NCBI RefSeq assembly: GCF_001421705.1
Contig: NZ_LMKO01000024.1
Location: 28,399 to 92,398 of the forward strand
Origin: Xylophilus sp. Leaf220
GTDB taxonomy: Bacteria > Pseudomonadota > Gammaproteobacteria > Burkholderiales > Burkholderiaceae_C
Length of the DNA: 64,000 bases
Reading direction: 5' to 3'
Within the stretch, counting starts at the first letter, position 1. Each line of letters begins with the position of its first letter. The notes beneath the pieces were generated by a model, which saw nothing but the letters and a program-made list of their open reading frames with translations, made no database searches and was not told where the DNA came from. Positions 1-7,230 of the stretch are shown here, one piece after another. The translations under genes were made by a program, and so were the position numbers.

Positions 1-672
1 GCGGTCACGCCGGTGTCGTTGGTCTTGGCATTGATCGCGGCGACGATCTGGCCGACGCGCTCGTCGGCCGAGCTGGCGGCCTTGATTTCGCCCAGGTCCG
101 CCACCGGACGAAATGCCGGAGGAGCTCACACTGCCGCTGGCGGTGCCGTAAGCCACCTTGGCCAGGCCCTTGCCGGTGGCGTTGGCGGTGGAACCTATCG
201 AGATGTTGTCGCCGGAGTTGGCACCCACCTGGAACACGGCGCCGCCGAAGCTGCCGTCGAGCACCTTGGTGCCGTTGAAGCTGGTGGTCTTGGCCACGCG
301 GTCGATTTCGTCCGACAGTTGCTTCACTTCGGATTGCAGGGATTCGCGGTCGCTCTTGCTGTTGGTGGCGTTGCTCGACTGGACGGCCAGTTCCCGCATC
401 CGCTGCAGCATGTCGCCGACCTTGCCCAAGGCGCCTTCAGCCGTCTGGGCCAGCGAGATGCCGTCGTTGGCGTTGCGCGAGGCCACTGTCAGGCCCTTGA
501 CCTGGGTGTTCATGCGTTCCGAGATGGCCAGGCCGGCGGCGTCGTCCTTGGCGCTGTTGACCCGCAGGCCGGAGGACAGACGCTGCATGGACGTAGCCAG
601 CGCGGACTGCGAGCCGGACAGATTGCGCTGTGCATTCAGCGAAACGACGTTGGTATTGATGGTAGAGGCCAT
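1..672 (-). pseudogene. Flagellin copy 1, incomplete at the window edge and frameshifted
   Basis: The filament subunit is read leftward from an ATG at 672, preceded by an AGGAG ribosome site. The first ~190 residues ([17 protein letters not shown] onward) match the right-hand flagellin at 1045-2214 with about a dozen substitutions. At about position 100-112 the frame breaks. The segment equivalent to 1618-1689 of the right copy is missing and one extra base remains (net 71 nt), so the initial frame continues as non-flagellin sequence. The other frame then resumes true flagellin ([15 protein letters not shown], then [16 protein letters not shown]). No stop codon appears before the edge in either frame. 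Either this copy is a pseudogene, or one base is wrong in the assembly and the true allele is an in-frame 72-nt deletion. The C-terminal half lies outside the window. Confidence 0.8.
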
Positions 673-1044
673 GAAAAGCTCCTGAAACTAAGTGGTCCGG
701 CAAAAACGCCGATCTCAACGCCAGCGGGAGGCTGGCACCAGGACCGGTGGATGCCGGTCAATGCACCCTTGCAGGTCCATTGCACATGTTTTCGGGCTCC
801 GGTACGGAAACTTGAGGGTCTGCTGCGAAATTTGTTGACCAAGAAGCGCAGTTCCACGAAATCACCCGGCGATCTTCGGGGGTTGCAGGCCATGGAAGCC
901 ACCGAATTGGCGCGGTTTTCACCCGTTTTTCAAAGGCATGGCCGCGCGTCGAGTGCCCAGAATCCAGTCCAGCCCGTCGGTCACCATACCGGCGCCCCCT
1001 GTCCGGCGGCATGCCGGTTCTTTGTCTCGAAAAGGAATTCCGAC
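673..1044. other. Intergenic region between divergent flagellin genes
   Basis: This 372-bp stretch has no credible gene. A long open frame crosses it on the plus strand, but the sequence before the methionine at 1045 is not flagellin-like, so that frame is a chance extension. The only clear signal is a sigma-28-type promoter facing the right-hand flagellin. No matching promoter facing the left copy was found. Confidence 0.6.
689..715 (+). promoter_or_regulatory. Sigma-28 (FliA) promoter for the right-hand flagellin
   Basis: The -35 element TAAG (689-692) is followed by exactly 15 bases and the -10 element GCCGATCT (708-715). This compares with the enterobacterial FliA consensus TAAA-N15-GCCGATAA. 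Transcription would start near 725 and give a leader of about 320 nt before the ATG at 1045, which is long for a flagellin. The element overlaps the 5' leader of the divergent copy. Confidence 0.6.
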
Positions 1045-2214
1045 ATGGCTTCGACCATCAATACCAACGTCGTTTCGCTGAATGCGCAACGCAACCTCTC
1101 TGGCTCGCAGTCGACCCTCGCCACCTCGATGCAGCGCCTGTCCTCCGGCCTGCGGGTCAACAGCGCCAAGGACGATGCCGCCGGCCTGGCCATCGCGGAA
1201 CGCATGAATACCCAGGTCAAGGGCCTGACCGTCGCGTCGCGCAATGCCAACGACGGCATTTCCCTCGCCCAGACGGCTGAAGGCGCTCTCGGCAAGGTCG
1301 GCGACATGCTGCAGCGGATGCGGGAACTGGCCGTCCAGTCGAGCAACGCCACCAACAGCAAGACAGACCGCGAGTCTCTTCAGTCGGAAGTCAAGCAGCT
1401 TTCGGAAGAAATCGACCGCGTGGCCAAGACCACCAGTTTCAACGGCACCAAGGTGCTCGACGGCAGCTTCGGCGGCGCCGTGTTCCAGGTGGGTGCCAAC
1501 TCCGGCGACAACATCACCATCGGCGGCCTGGCCAACACGACCGGCAAGGGCCTGGCCAAGGTCGCCTACGGTACCACCAGCGGCAGTGTCACCTCCTCCA
1601 GCATCTCGTCGGGCGGTGCCACGGGCAATTTCGACGCCAAGATCGCCTCGGGCACCTTCTCCATCACCGTCAGCGGCTCCACCGCCGTAGACCTGGGCGA
1701 AATCAAGGCCGCCAGCTCGGCCGACGAGCTGACCGCTTTCCTGTCCAAGGACAGTGCCGGTGCTACGACGATCGACATCCGTTCGTCCGCCGTCACTTCC
1801 GGCGGTACTGCCCAGACCGTGACGCTTTCGGGCTTCAGCGCCGCGAATTCGGGCTTCTCGGTCACCACCACGACGGCCGCCGCTGGCACCGCCACCACCG
1901 GCATCGACAACGTGTCGGTCGGTACCCAGGCAGACGCCTGGACCGCGATCAAGAAGATCGACAGCGCCATCGACCAGGTCAACAGCTCACGCGCGGATCT
2001 GGGCGCGCTGCAGAGCCGGTTCGAAAATGCCATCGGCAACATCGAGAGCCAGAACGAGAACATCTCGGCGTCCCGCGGCCGGATAGTCGATGCCGACTTC
2101 GCCAAGGAAACCGCGAATCTCTCGCGTGCCCAGATCCTGCAACAGGCCGGCACCGCGATGGTCGCCCAGGCCAACCAGCTGCCGCAGAGCGTGCTGTCGC
2201 TGTTGAAGGGCTGA
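1045..2214 (+). CDS. fliC: Flagellin, filament subunit
   Basis: A 389-residue flagellin, exported by the flagellar type III apparatus and polymerised into the filament. The conserved N-terminal D0/D1 helices (residues 1-~170, with [18 protein letters not shown] and [15 protein letters not shown]) and C-terminal D1/D0 helices (residues ~290-389, ending in LPQSVLSLLKG) are complete. The central ~110 residues are Ser/Thr/Gly/Ala-rich and would form the surface-exposed, potentially glycosylated domain. The start at 1045 is set by homology to MASTINTN and an AAGGAA ribosome site. An upstream extension of the frame is not flagellin. A hairpin terminator follows the gene, and an adjoining sugar-modification operon lies just downstream on the other strand. 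Confidence 0.96.
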   Translation: MASTINTNVVSLNAQRNLSGSQSTLATSMQRLSSGLRVNSAKDDAAGLAIAERMNTQVKGLTVASRNANDGISLAQTAEGALGKVGDMLQRMRELAVQSSNATNSKTDRESLQSEVKQLSEEIDRVAKTTSFNGTKVLDGSFGGAVFQVGANSGDNITIGGLANTTGKGLAKVAYGTTSGSVTSSSISSGGATGNFDAKIASGTFSITVSGSTAVDLGEIKAASSADELTAFLSKDSAGATTIDIRSSAVTSGGTAQTVTLSGFSAANSGFSVTTTTAAAGTATTGIDNVSVGTQADAWTAIKKIDSAIDQVNSSRADLGALQSRFENAIGNIESQNENISASRGRIVDADFAKETANLSRAQILQQAGTAMVAQANQLPQSVLSLLKG

Positions 2215-2257
2215 TACCGCGGGCACCGCAGCCCGCGAGGGCTGTCGGCCGCAAGAG

Positions 2258-2292
2258 AAAAAGGCCGGGCCGCAGATGCGGCGCCGGCCTTT
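2258..2292. terminator. Bidirectional hairpin terminator between fliC and the glycan operon
   Basis: An AAAGGCCGG arm and a CCGGCCTTT arm enclose an inner GCCGC-AGAT-GCGGC stem, giving a long GC-rich hairpin flanked by A and T residues on both sides. It sits between two convergent genes (fliC ends at 2214; the aminotransferase ends at 2317) and can serve both strands. Confidence 0.75.
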
Positions 2293-2316
2293 CCTGTTGC
2301 GGGCGCCGCTTACAAG

Positions 2317-3423
2317 TCAGTGGCCACGCGCGAGTTCCCGGATCGCCGTCGCCACGGCATCCACCGCCTCCAGCGGCATGGTAGGCCCCAGCGGCAGGCT
2401 CAGCACCTCGCGGTGCAGACGCTCGGTGAGCGGAAAGCGGCCCGCAGCCAGCCCCAGCGACGCGTAGGCAGGCTGCAGGTGCGGCGGCACCGGGTAGTGA
2501 ACCATCGTGCCGATGCCCCGGGCCCGCAGCCCAGCGGCCAGCGCGTCGCGCCGTTCGGAGCGGATGACATGCAGGTGCCAGGCGCTCTGCCCGCCGGCCA
2601 CGTCCACCGGCAGGACGATGCCGGGCACGCCCTCCAGTTGCGCGCGGTACCGGGCGGCCAAGGCCCGCCGGTGAGCGTTGTCGGCGTCGAGCTGCGGCAG
2701 CTTGGCCGACAGGAATGCCGCCTGCAGGTCGTCCAGCCGGGCGTTGTAGCCGGCGACCGCATGGTGGTACTTCACCTCGGAGCCGTAGTTGCGCAGCATC
2801 CGCAGCCGGGCGGCCAGGTCGGCATCGTCGGTCACGACCGCACCGCCGTCGCCCAGCGCGCCCAGGTTCTTGCCGGGATAGAAGCTGAAACCCGCCGCAT
2901 CGCCCAAGGTTCCGGCGCGGCGGCCTTTGTGGGACGCCCCATGGGCCTGGGCCGCGTCCTCCAGGACCCGCAGCCCATGCCGCGCGGCGATGGCGGTGAT
3001 CTCGTCCATCGCGGCGACCTCGCCGTACAGGTGCACCGGCAGGATAGCCCGGGTCCGGAGGGTGATGGCCTGCTCGATGCGGGCCGGGTCGATGTTGAAA
3101 CCCTCTGCCACCGGCTCCACCGGCACCGGCCGCGCGCCCGCATGGCTGACCGCCAGCCAGGTGGCGACGAAGGTGTTGGCCGGCACGATCACCTCGTCGC
3201 CGGGGCCGATGCCCCACGCCCGCAGCACCAGGTGGAGCGCCTCCAGCCCGTTGGCCACGCCCACGCAGTGCGCCGCACCGCAGTAGGACGCGAAGGCCTG
3301 CTCGAATGTCTCGACCTCCTGGCCCAGGATGTACCAGCCCGAGGCCAGCACCCGGTCGAAGGCGGCACGCAGGGCGGGCTCGTGCGGCCGGTTGACCTCC
3401 TTCAGGTCGAGGAAATCGATCAT
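2317..3423 (-). CDS. DegT/DnrJ/EryC1 sugar aminotransferase, FdtB/QdtB-like
   Basis: A 368-residue PLP-dependent nucleotide-sugar transaminase. Family features are the PLP-ring motif LEDAAQAHG (Asp156, Gln159) and the Schiff-base lysine in [14 protein letters not shown] (Lys185). Directly upstream lies a FdtA/QdtA-type 3,4-ketoisomerase whose stop overlaps this start in an ATGA. The pair therefore predicts conversion of dTDP-3-keto-6-deoxyhexose to dTDP-3-amino-3,6-dideoxy-galactose or -glucose. The start ([11 protein letters not shown]) is fixed by this overlap and by homology; the longer open frame upstream is out-of-frame shadow. Which epimer is made cannot be read from sequence alone. Confidence 0.9.
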   Translation of the reverse strand: MIDFLDLKEVNRPHEPALRAAFDRVLASGWYILGQEVETFEQAFASYCGAAHCVGVANGLEALHLVLRAWGIGPGDEVIVPANTFVATWLAVSHAGARPVPVEPVAEGFNIDPARIEQAITLRTRAILPVHLYGEVAAMDEITAIAARHGLRVLEDAAQAHGASHKGRRAGTLGDAAGFSFYPGKNLGALGDGGAVVTDDADLAARLRMLRNYGSEVKYHHAVAGYNARLDDLQAAFLSAKLPQLDADNAHRRALAARYRAQLEGVPGIVLPVDVAGGQSAWHLHVIRSERRDALAAGLRARGIGTMVHYPVPPHLQPAYASLGLAAGRFPLTERLHREVLSLPLGPTMPLEAVDAVATAIRELARGH

Positions 3424-3830
3424 TTCCGCCACCGGGCGTCCATGAAGTCGCCGTAGTCGCGGTGGTAGTCGGCCTCGTCGAAATGCGCCGACGCCAGCAC
3501 CATGCACACCGAACCGGAGGAGAAGTTGTCGAGTTCGCGCCAGATCATCGGGCAGATGTAGAGCCCGTTGTAGGAGCGGCTCAGGTGCACCCGCTTGCGG
3601 TCGCGGCCATCGTCGAGCACGACGTCGAAGCTGCCCGACATCGCCACCATGAACTGGTGCAGCGTCTTGTGCGCGTGCCCGCCGCGGTCGGAGCCGCCCG
3701 GTACGTCGTAGAGGTAATACACCCGCTCGATGGAAAAGGGAATGTGGTGTCCCCCTTCGATAAAGGTGAGGTTGCCGCGGGGATCGTGGATCTTCGGCAA
3801 TTCGATCATCTTGCAATCGGCCAGCGACAT
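3420..3830 (-). CDS. dTDP-4-oxo-6-deoxyglucose 3,4-ketoisomerase (FdtA/QdtA, WxcM-like cupin)
   Basis: A 136-residue cupin (FdtA proteins are about 140 residues). It is expected to shift the keto group of dTDP-4-keto-6-deoxyglucose from C4 to C3 before amination. The paired active-site histidines are visible as [10 protein letters not shown] (His52, His54), with the conserved [16 protein letters not shown] at the N-terminus. I chose the ATG at 3830, which has an AGGA site 11 nt upstream and begins 8 nt after the preceding gene ends. An ATG at 3872 would overlap that gene by 35 nt. No rmlA/rmlB genes for the dTDP-sugar precursor occur here, so they must be elsewhere. Confidence 0.9.
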   Translation of the reverse strand: MSLADCKMIELPKIHDPRGNLTFIEGGHHIPFSIERVYYLYDVPGGSDRGGHAHKTLHQFMVAMSGSFDVVLDDGRDRKRVHLSRSYNGLYICPMIWRELDNFSSGSVCMVLASAHFDEADYHRDYGDFMDARWRK

Positions 3831-3837
3831 GTCCGTT

Positions 3838-4824
3838 TCATCCTGGTAGTTGCGGGGGTGGAAGGCGTCCATTGTCCGTGAGCGGCAGCTCGTAGAACTC
3901 GTGCACCACGCCGCCGCTGCCGAACTCGGATTTGAACTGGTGCAGCCCGGCGTTCAGCCGCCAGCCGGCGTCTTCGTTGCTGATGCCGAAGTCGAACCAG
4001 CGCAGGCCCTGTGCGGCGGCCAGGCCGATCGCGTGCTCGAACAGGCCGTCGAGCGCTCCCAAGGCTTCGCCGGCGGCGCTGGTCGCGATGTACTGCGCAT
4101 GGACGGCGTGACAGGTCCGGAACAGCACCAGGCCGGCCACCGCCCGGCCCTCGTGCAATGCGGCATGCAAGGTGATGCGGTCGGGGAACCGGCCGGCGAG
4201 CAATTCGATCTCGGCGAGCGAATGCACCGGCCGGGCGCCGTGCTTGCGCTGCAGGTTCTCTTCGAGGATGGCCCACAGCGCCGGCGCCTGGCAGATCCCC
4301 TGCACATACTGCAGTCCCGCCGCCTCGGCCCGGCGAGCGCCCCTGCGGCGGCGCGATCCGGCGGGCGGCCGCGCCCCCAGGTCGATGCAGGCCGACAGGT
4401 CGCACCGGTAGCGCAGGGCCTGCAGCCGAAAGAGCGCGTACAGATCGTCCTGCGCCGGCACCCGGTGGTAGATATGGGGCAGCGCCTTGTAGCGCAGCCG
4501 CGCCAGGCCCTGACCGGCGTAGTGGCGGCACACCGCCTGCAGGGCCTGGAGCGCGCCCTCGCCGCGCAACGCGCCGGCGTGCACCAGCCCGCCGTAGCTG
4601 ATGCCGGGGTGCGAGACGACGGTCGTCGGGTCCTGCGGGTCCAGCGCGGCCGGCAGCAGCGCGACGACGGCACCCTTCTCTTCCAGGATCAGCGAGCGGT
4701 CCTGGAACCGGTCGGCGTGGTATGACAGAAAGCGCCGGCTGTGCAGGAAGGTGGCCGACCAGGCGCCCTCGCAGAAGGCGTCCCACTGCGCCGTGTCGCC
4801 GGTGTCGAAGGGCCGGATCTGCAT
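3838..4824 (-). CDS. GNAT/FemAB-type acyltransferase
   Basis: A 328-residue protein resembling the GNAT_6/FemAB acyltransferase group. The N-terminal half (SATFLHSRRFLSYHADRF) and the C-terminal GNAT core (RAVAGLVLFRTCHAVHAQYI, then LRWFDFGISNEDAGWRLNAG) follow the usual order of that group. The C-terminal NxxLxxFKSEFGsgg pattern is typical of family members found in polysaccharide clusters. It probably transfers an acyl group to the amino-sugar made by neighbouring genes, but acceptor and donor are inferred only from context. Its start overlaps the upstream stop by one base (TGATG). An Arg-rich patch near residues 150-170 is unusual for the family. Confidence 0.65.
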   Translation of the reverse strand: MQIRPFDTGDTAQWDAFCEGAWSATFLHSRRFLSYHADRFQDRSLILEEKGAVVALLPAALDPQDPTTVVSHPGISYGGLVHAGALRGEGALQALQAVCRHYAGQGLARLRYKALPHIYHRVPAQDDLYALFRLQALRYRCDLSACIDLGARPPAGSRRRRGARRAEAAGLQYVQGICQAPALWAILEENLQRKHGARPVHSLAEIELLAGRFPDRITLHAALHEGRAVAGLVLFRTCHAVHAQYIATSAAGEALGALDGLFEHAIGLAAAQGLRWFDFGISNEDAGWRLNAGLHQFKSEFGSGGVVHEFYELPLTDNGRLPPPQLPG

Positions 4825-5750
4825 CAGGCCTCCGACAGGCGGGCGATGGCGAAGCCGTCGGCGCCGAAGTCCCGCCCGTTGTAGACCAGCCAGCGCGCGC
4901 CGTTCGATTCGAACTCAGCGCTGTAGCAAAGGGCTTCCTGCTCCCACGCCTGCGGGGAGCCGCAGAGTTGCAGCGCATCGTCCTGCCGCACCCAGGTGAG
5001 GCCGTCGGCGGAGTGCGCCCAGCCCAACTGGTAGTGCGCGGGGCTGCGGCGGCGCACCGAATAGTGCATCTGCAGGCCGCCGCCGGCGCGGGGCATGATC
5101 CACGGGCGGCCGAAGCCGTGCTCGACCGCCAGGTCGACCGCCATTGCCGGCTGTCCCTGCTCGGGCCAGTGGATCCCGTCGTCCGACTCCATGGTGCGGA
5201 TGTCGTACACCGGCATCGGCTTGCCCTCGATCGTTTCCCAACGGCTGCCCGCGACGTACCACATCCGAAACCGGCCGTCCTCGTACAGCACGCACGGGCC
5301 GCAGCGGAAATGCAGCTCGGCCGAGGAGCGCTCCAGGATCGGCGTGGCCTGCACACGGACGAAACTGTCGCCGTCGTCCTCGCTCACCGCCAGCCCGGTG
5401 AGCAGGCGGTAGCGGATGTGGTGGCACAGCTCGAAGCCGACGTAATAGAGGAAGACGCGCCCGTCGGGCAGCCGCACCAGCGAGGTCTGGAACACGCCGT
5501 TGTCGTCGAAGGCGCCCGGCACGCCGATGTCGAGCACCGGCTCGGCGGAGATGCCGACCACCCGGTGGGGCCGGTCGGGATCGAGGTCGACGTAACCGAC
5601 GCGGCCCACGTTGTGCGCGTCGCGGCACTGCAGGTACATGCGCAGCCCGCCGTCGCGCCGGCGAAACGGCGTCGGGCAGGTGGCGTGCGTGACGGCCCAG
5701 GCCTTGGTGCCGTCGGGCGCCCACACCAGGCCCATGCGGTCCCACTTCAT
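4824..5750 (-). CDS. GH43/GH32-like five-bladed beta-propeller protein
   Basis: A 308-residue protein with the repeating pattern of the GH32/43/62/68 propeller clan: short strand-rich blades with bulk aromatic and Asp residues such as LRMYLQCRD, VFLYYVGFE, FRMWYVAGS, LQMHYSVRR and WLVYNGRDF. Similar proteins are common in surface-glycan clusters, where their catalytic status is often unknown. No signal peptide is visible, so it should be cytoplasmic. Its stop codon overlaps the next start, and its ATG overlaps the upstream stop as ATGA, so it is translated within the operon. Whether it is a hydrolase, a transferase or a sugar-binding protein cannot be decided here. Confidence 0.6.
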   Translation of the reverse strand: MKWDRMGLVWAPDGTKAWAVTHATCPTPFRRRDGGLRMYLQCRDAHNVGRVGYVDLDPDRPHRVVGISAEPVLDIGVPGAFDDNGVFQTSLVRLPDGRVFLYYVGFELCHHIRYRLLTGLAVSEDDGDSFVRVQATPILERSSAELHFRCGPCVLYEDGRFRMWYVAGSRWETIEGKPMPVYDIRTMESDDGIHWPEQGQPAMAVDLAVEHGFGRPWIMPRAGGGLQMHYSVRRRSPAHYQLGWAHSADGLTWVRQDDALQLCGSPQAWEQEALCYSAEFESNGARWLVYNGRDFGADGFAIARLSEA

Positions 5751-6424
5751 GCGCGGACCTTGAAGAAGCGGCGTGCCGACACGGCCGAGGGCAGGCTCGA
5801 CTCGGTCTTGAAGAGCTGGTCGTCCTCGGTGTCCTTCATGATCACGGTGTTGGGCCCCACCCAGTTGTCGCGGCCGATCCTGACGTTGTTGGAGACGGTG
5901 GCGTTCACGCCGAGGAAGCTGCTCTCCCCTACGGTGCAGAAGCCGGAAACCACGACATGCGAAGCGATGAAGCAGTGGCTCTCTACCGTGGAATGGTGGC
6001 CTATGTGGTTGCCGCTCCAGAGCACCACGTTGTCGCCGAGGGTCACGAAAGGCTGGAGCGTGTTGTCTTCGAAAACGAAGCAGTGCTCGCCCATGCGGAC
6101 ATTGCGCCAGACGAAGGCGCGCGAGCTGACATAGGACGCCAGCCGGTAGCCCTGCGCCTTGGCGAGTGCCGCTAGCCGCGCCCGCAGGCGGTTGAGCTGG
6201 GTGTAGACGGTGGCCACGTAGACCTCGTGGTCGGCAGGCGGAAAGTGCTCGGCGATTTGCTCGAAGGCGACCACCGGGAGCCCGTGCAGTTCGCGGCGCT
6301 TCAGGTAGGCGCTCTCCACCGCGAAGCCGACCACCTCGTAGTCCGAATCGGCATCGAAATACTCCAGCGCTATCTCGGCGAAGGCCGAATCGCCGACGAT
6401 CACCAGCTTGCGTTGTTTCTGCAT
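5747..6424 (-). CDS. PglD/NeuD-type left-handed beta-helix acetyltransferase
   Basis: A 225-residue two-domain acyltransferase. Residues ~6-85 form a Rossmann-like PglD_N domain (KLVIVGDSAFAEIALEYF). Residues ~95-215 carry imperfect hexapeptide repeats of a left-handed beta-helix, including SGNHIGHHSTVE, which holds the likely catalytic histidine. Family members N-acetylate 4-amino or 3-amino nucleotide sugars. With the FdtA/FdtB-like pair downstream, this is the best candidate for making dTDP-3-acetamido-3,6-dideoxyhexose. A GGAG site precedes the ATG at 6424, and the stop overlaps the next gene by 4 nt (ATGA). Confidence 0.82.
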   Translation of the reverse strand: MQKQRKLVIVGDSAFAEIALEYFDADSDYEVVGFAVESAYLKRRELHGLPVVAFEQIAEHFPPADHEVYVATVYTQLNRLRARLAALAKAQGYRLASYVSSRAFVWRNVRMGEHCFVFEDNTLQPFVTLGDNVVLWSGNHIGHHSTVESHCFIASHVVVSGFCTVGESSFLGVNATVSNNVRIGRDNWVGPNTVIMKDTEDDQLFKTESSLPSAVSARRFFKVRA

Positions 6425-6449
6425 GCGAGTCTCCCGCGTTATGGTTGCA

Positions 6450-7205
6450 TCAAGGGCGGCGGATCAGCAGGTCCTCGCGCCGATTGGCCATCGGCAGGTC
6501 CGGCGCCTGCGGCAGCACCCACGCGTGGAAGCCCTGCGCGCGGGCGCGCATCAGCACCGACAGCACTACGCTGTCGTCCATATGGCCCGGCTCGAGCCGG
6601 TTGAACCCGACCACCGGCTTCTCGTCGCGGCCGGTGTAGCGACGGTGGCTTTCTTCGCCGGCCGCGCTGGCGAAGAAGCGCTTGCGCATAGCGATGTTGG
6701 GGATGTCGCCCAGCAGCATCTCGCCACCCTCGGTCAGGAGCGCCATGGCCGCATCCAGGAACTGCCACAGGTTGCCCTCGGCGAACACGTACTGCACCAC
6801 GCTGTAGACGACGATCGCATCCACGCTGCCCGGCGACGGTGCGCCCGGCGTCAGGAGCGCCTCGGGGAAGCGCCCCGGCAGCTTGGAGATTCCGGGGCCG
6901 TCGGGCAGCAGCGCGAGCATTTCGGGGCTGTCCACCAGGACCAGGCTTTGCGCATGGTCCTGGCAGCGCCGGGCCAGCATCCGCGGCAGGTCGCTGCAGC
7001 CCGGGCCGATCTCCAGCACCGTGCCGCCCTGGCGACCCAGGCTCGGCATCTTCGCGACCACGTCCCGGAAGATCGCCGCCTCGCGGCCTTCACGGTACTC
7101 GTCGGGAAAGCCCACCTTCTCGTGGCGACTCAGGGACGGGTCGCCCGCCAGGCGGCGGAAACCCTCGAAGTCGAGGTCGTCGAAACGATGGGGTGCGTTG
7201 CTCAT
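6450..7205 (-). CDS. SAM-dependent methyltransferase
   Basis: A 251-residue class I methyltransferase. The SAM-binding glycine loop is VLEIGPGCSD (motif I), followed by LVLVDSPEML (acidic residue for the ribose) and DAIVVYSVVQYV (motif IV region). The C-terminal half is specific and not recognised. It lies in the sugar-modification operon, so O- or N-methylation of the glycan is the likely role, as known for flagellin glycans of other bacteria. I chose the ATG at 7205 with AAGGG immediately upstream. A TTG at 7217 would add only four residues and overlap the ribosome site. Confidence 0.78.
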   Translation of the reverse strand: MSNAPHRFDDLDFEGFRRLAGDPSLSRHEKVGFPDEYREGREAAIFRDVVAKMPSLGRQGGTVLEIGPGCSDLPRMLARRCQDHAQSLVLVDSPEMLALLPDGPGISKLPGRFPEALLTPGAPSPGSVDAIVVYSVVQYVFAEGNLWQFLDAAMALLTEGGEMLLGDIPNIAMRKRFFASAAGEESHRRYTGRDEKPVVGFNRLEPGHMDDSVVLSVLMRARAQGFHAWVLPQAPDLPMANRREDLLIRRP

Positions 7206-7230
7206 GGGCCCTTGCAAGACAGTCTGGGGA

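Noticed and set aside
13-1044. Plus-strand open frame extending the right-hand flagellin 344 codons upstream
   Set aside because: The upstream part is the antisense of the left flagellin and the intergenic region; homology and a ribosome site begin only at 1045.
7205-7217. TTG start adding four residues to the methyltransferase
   Set aside because: The ATG at 7205 has a ribosome site directly upstream that the TTG would occupy.
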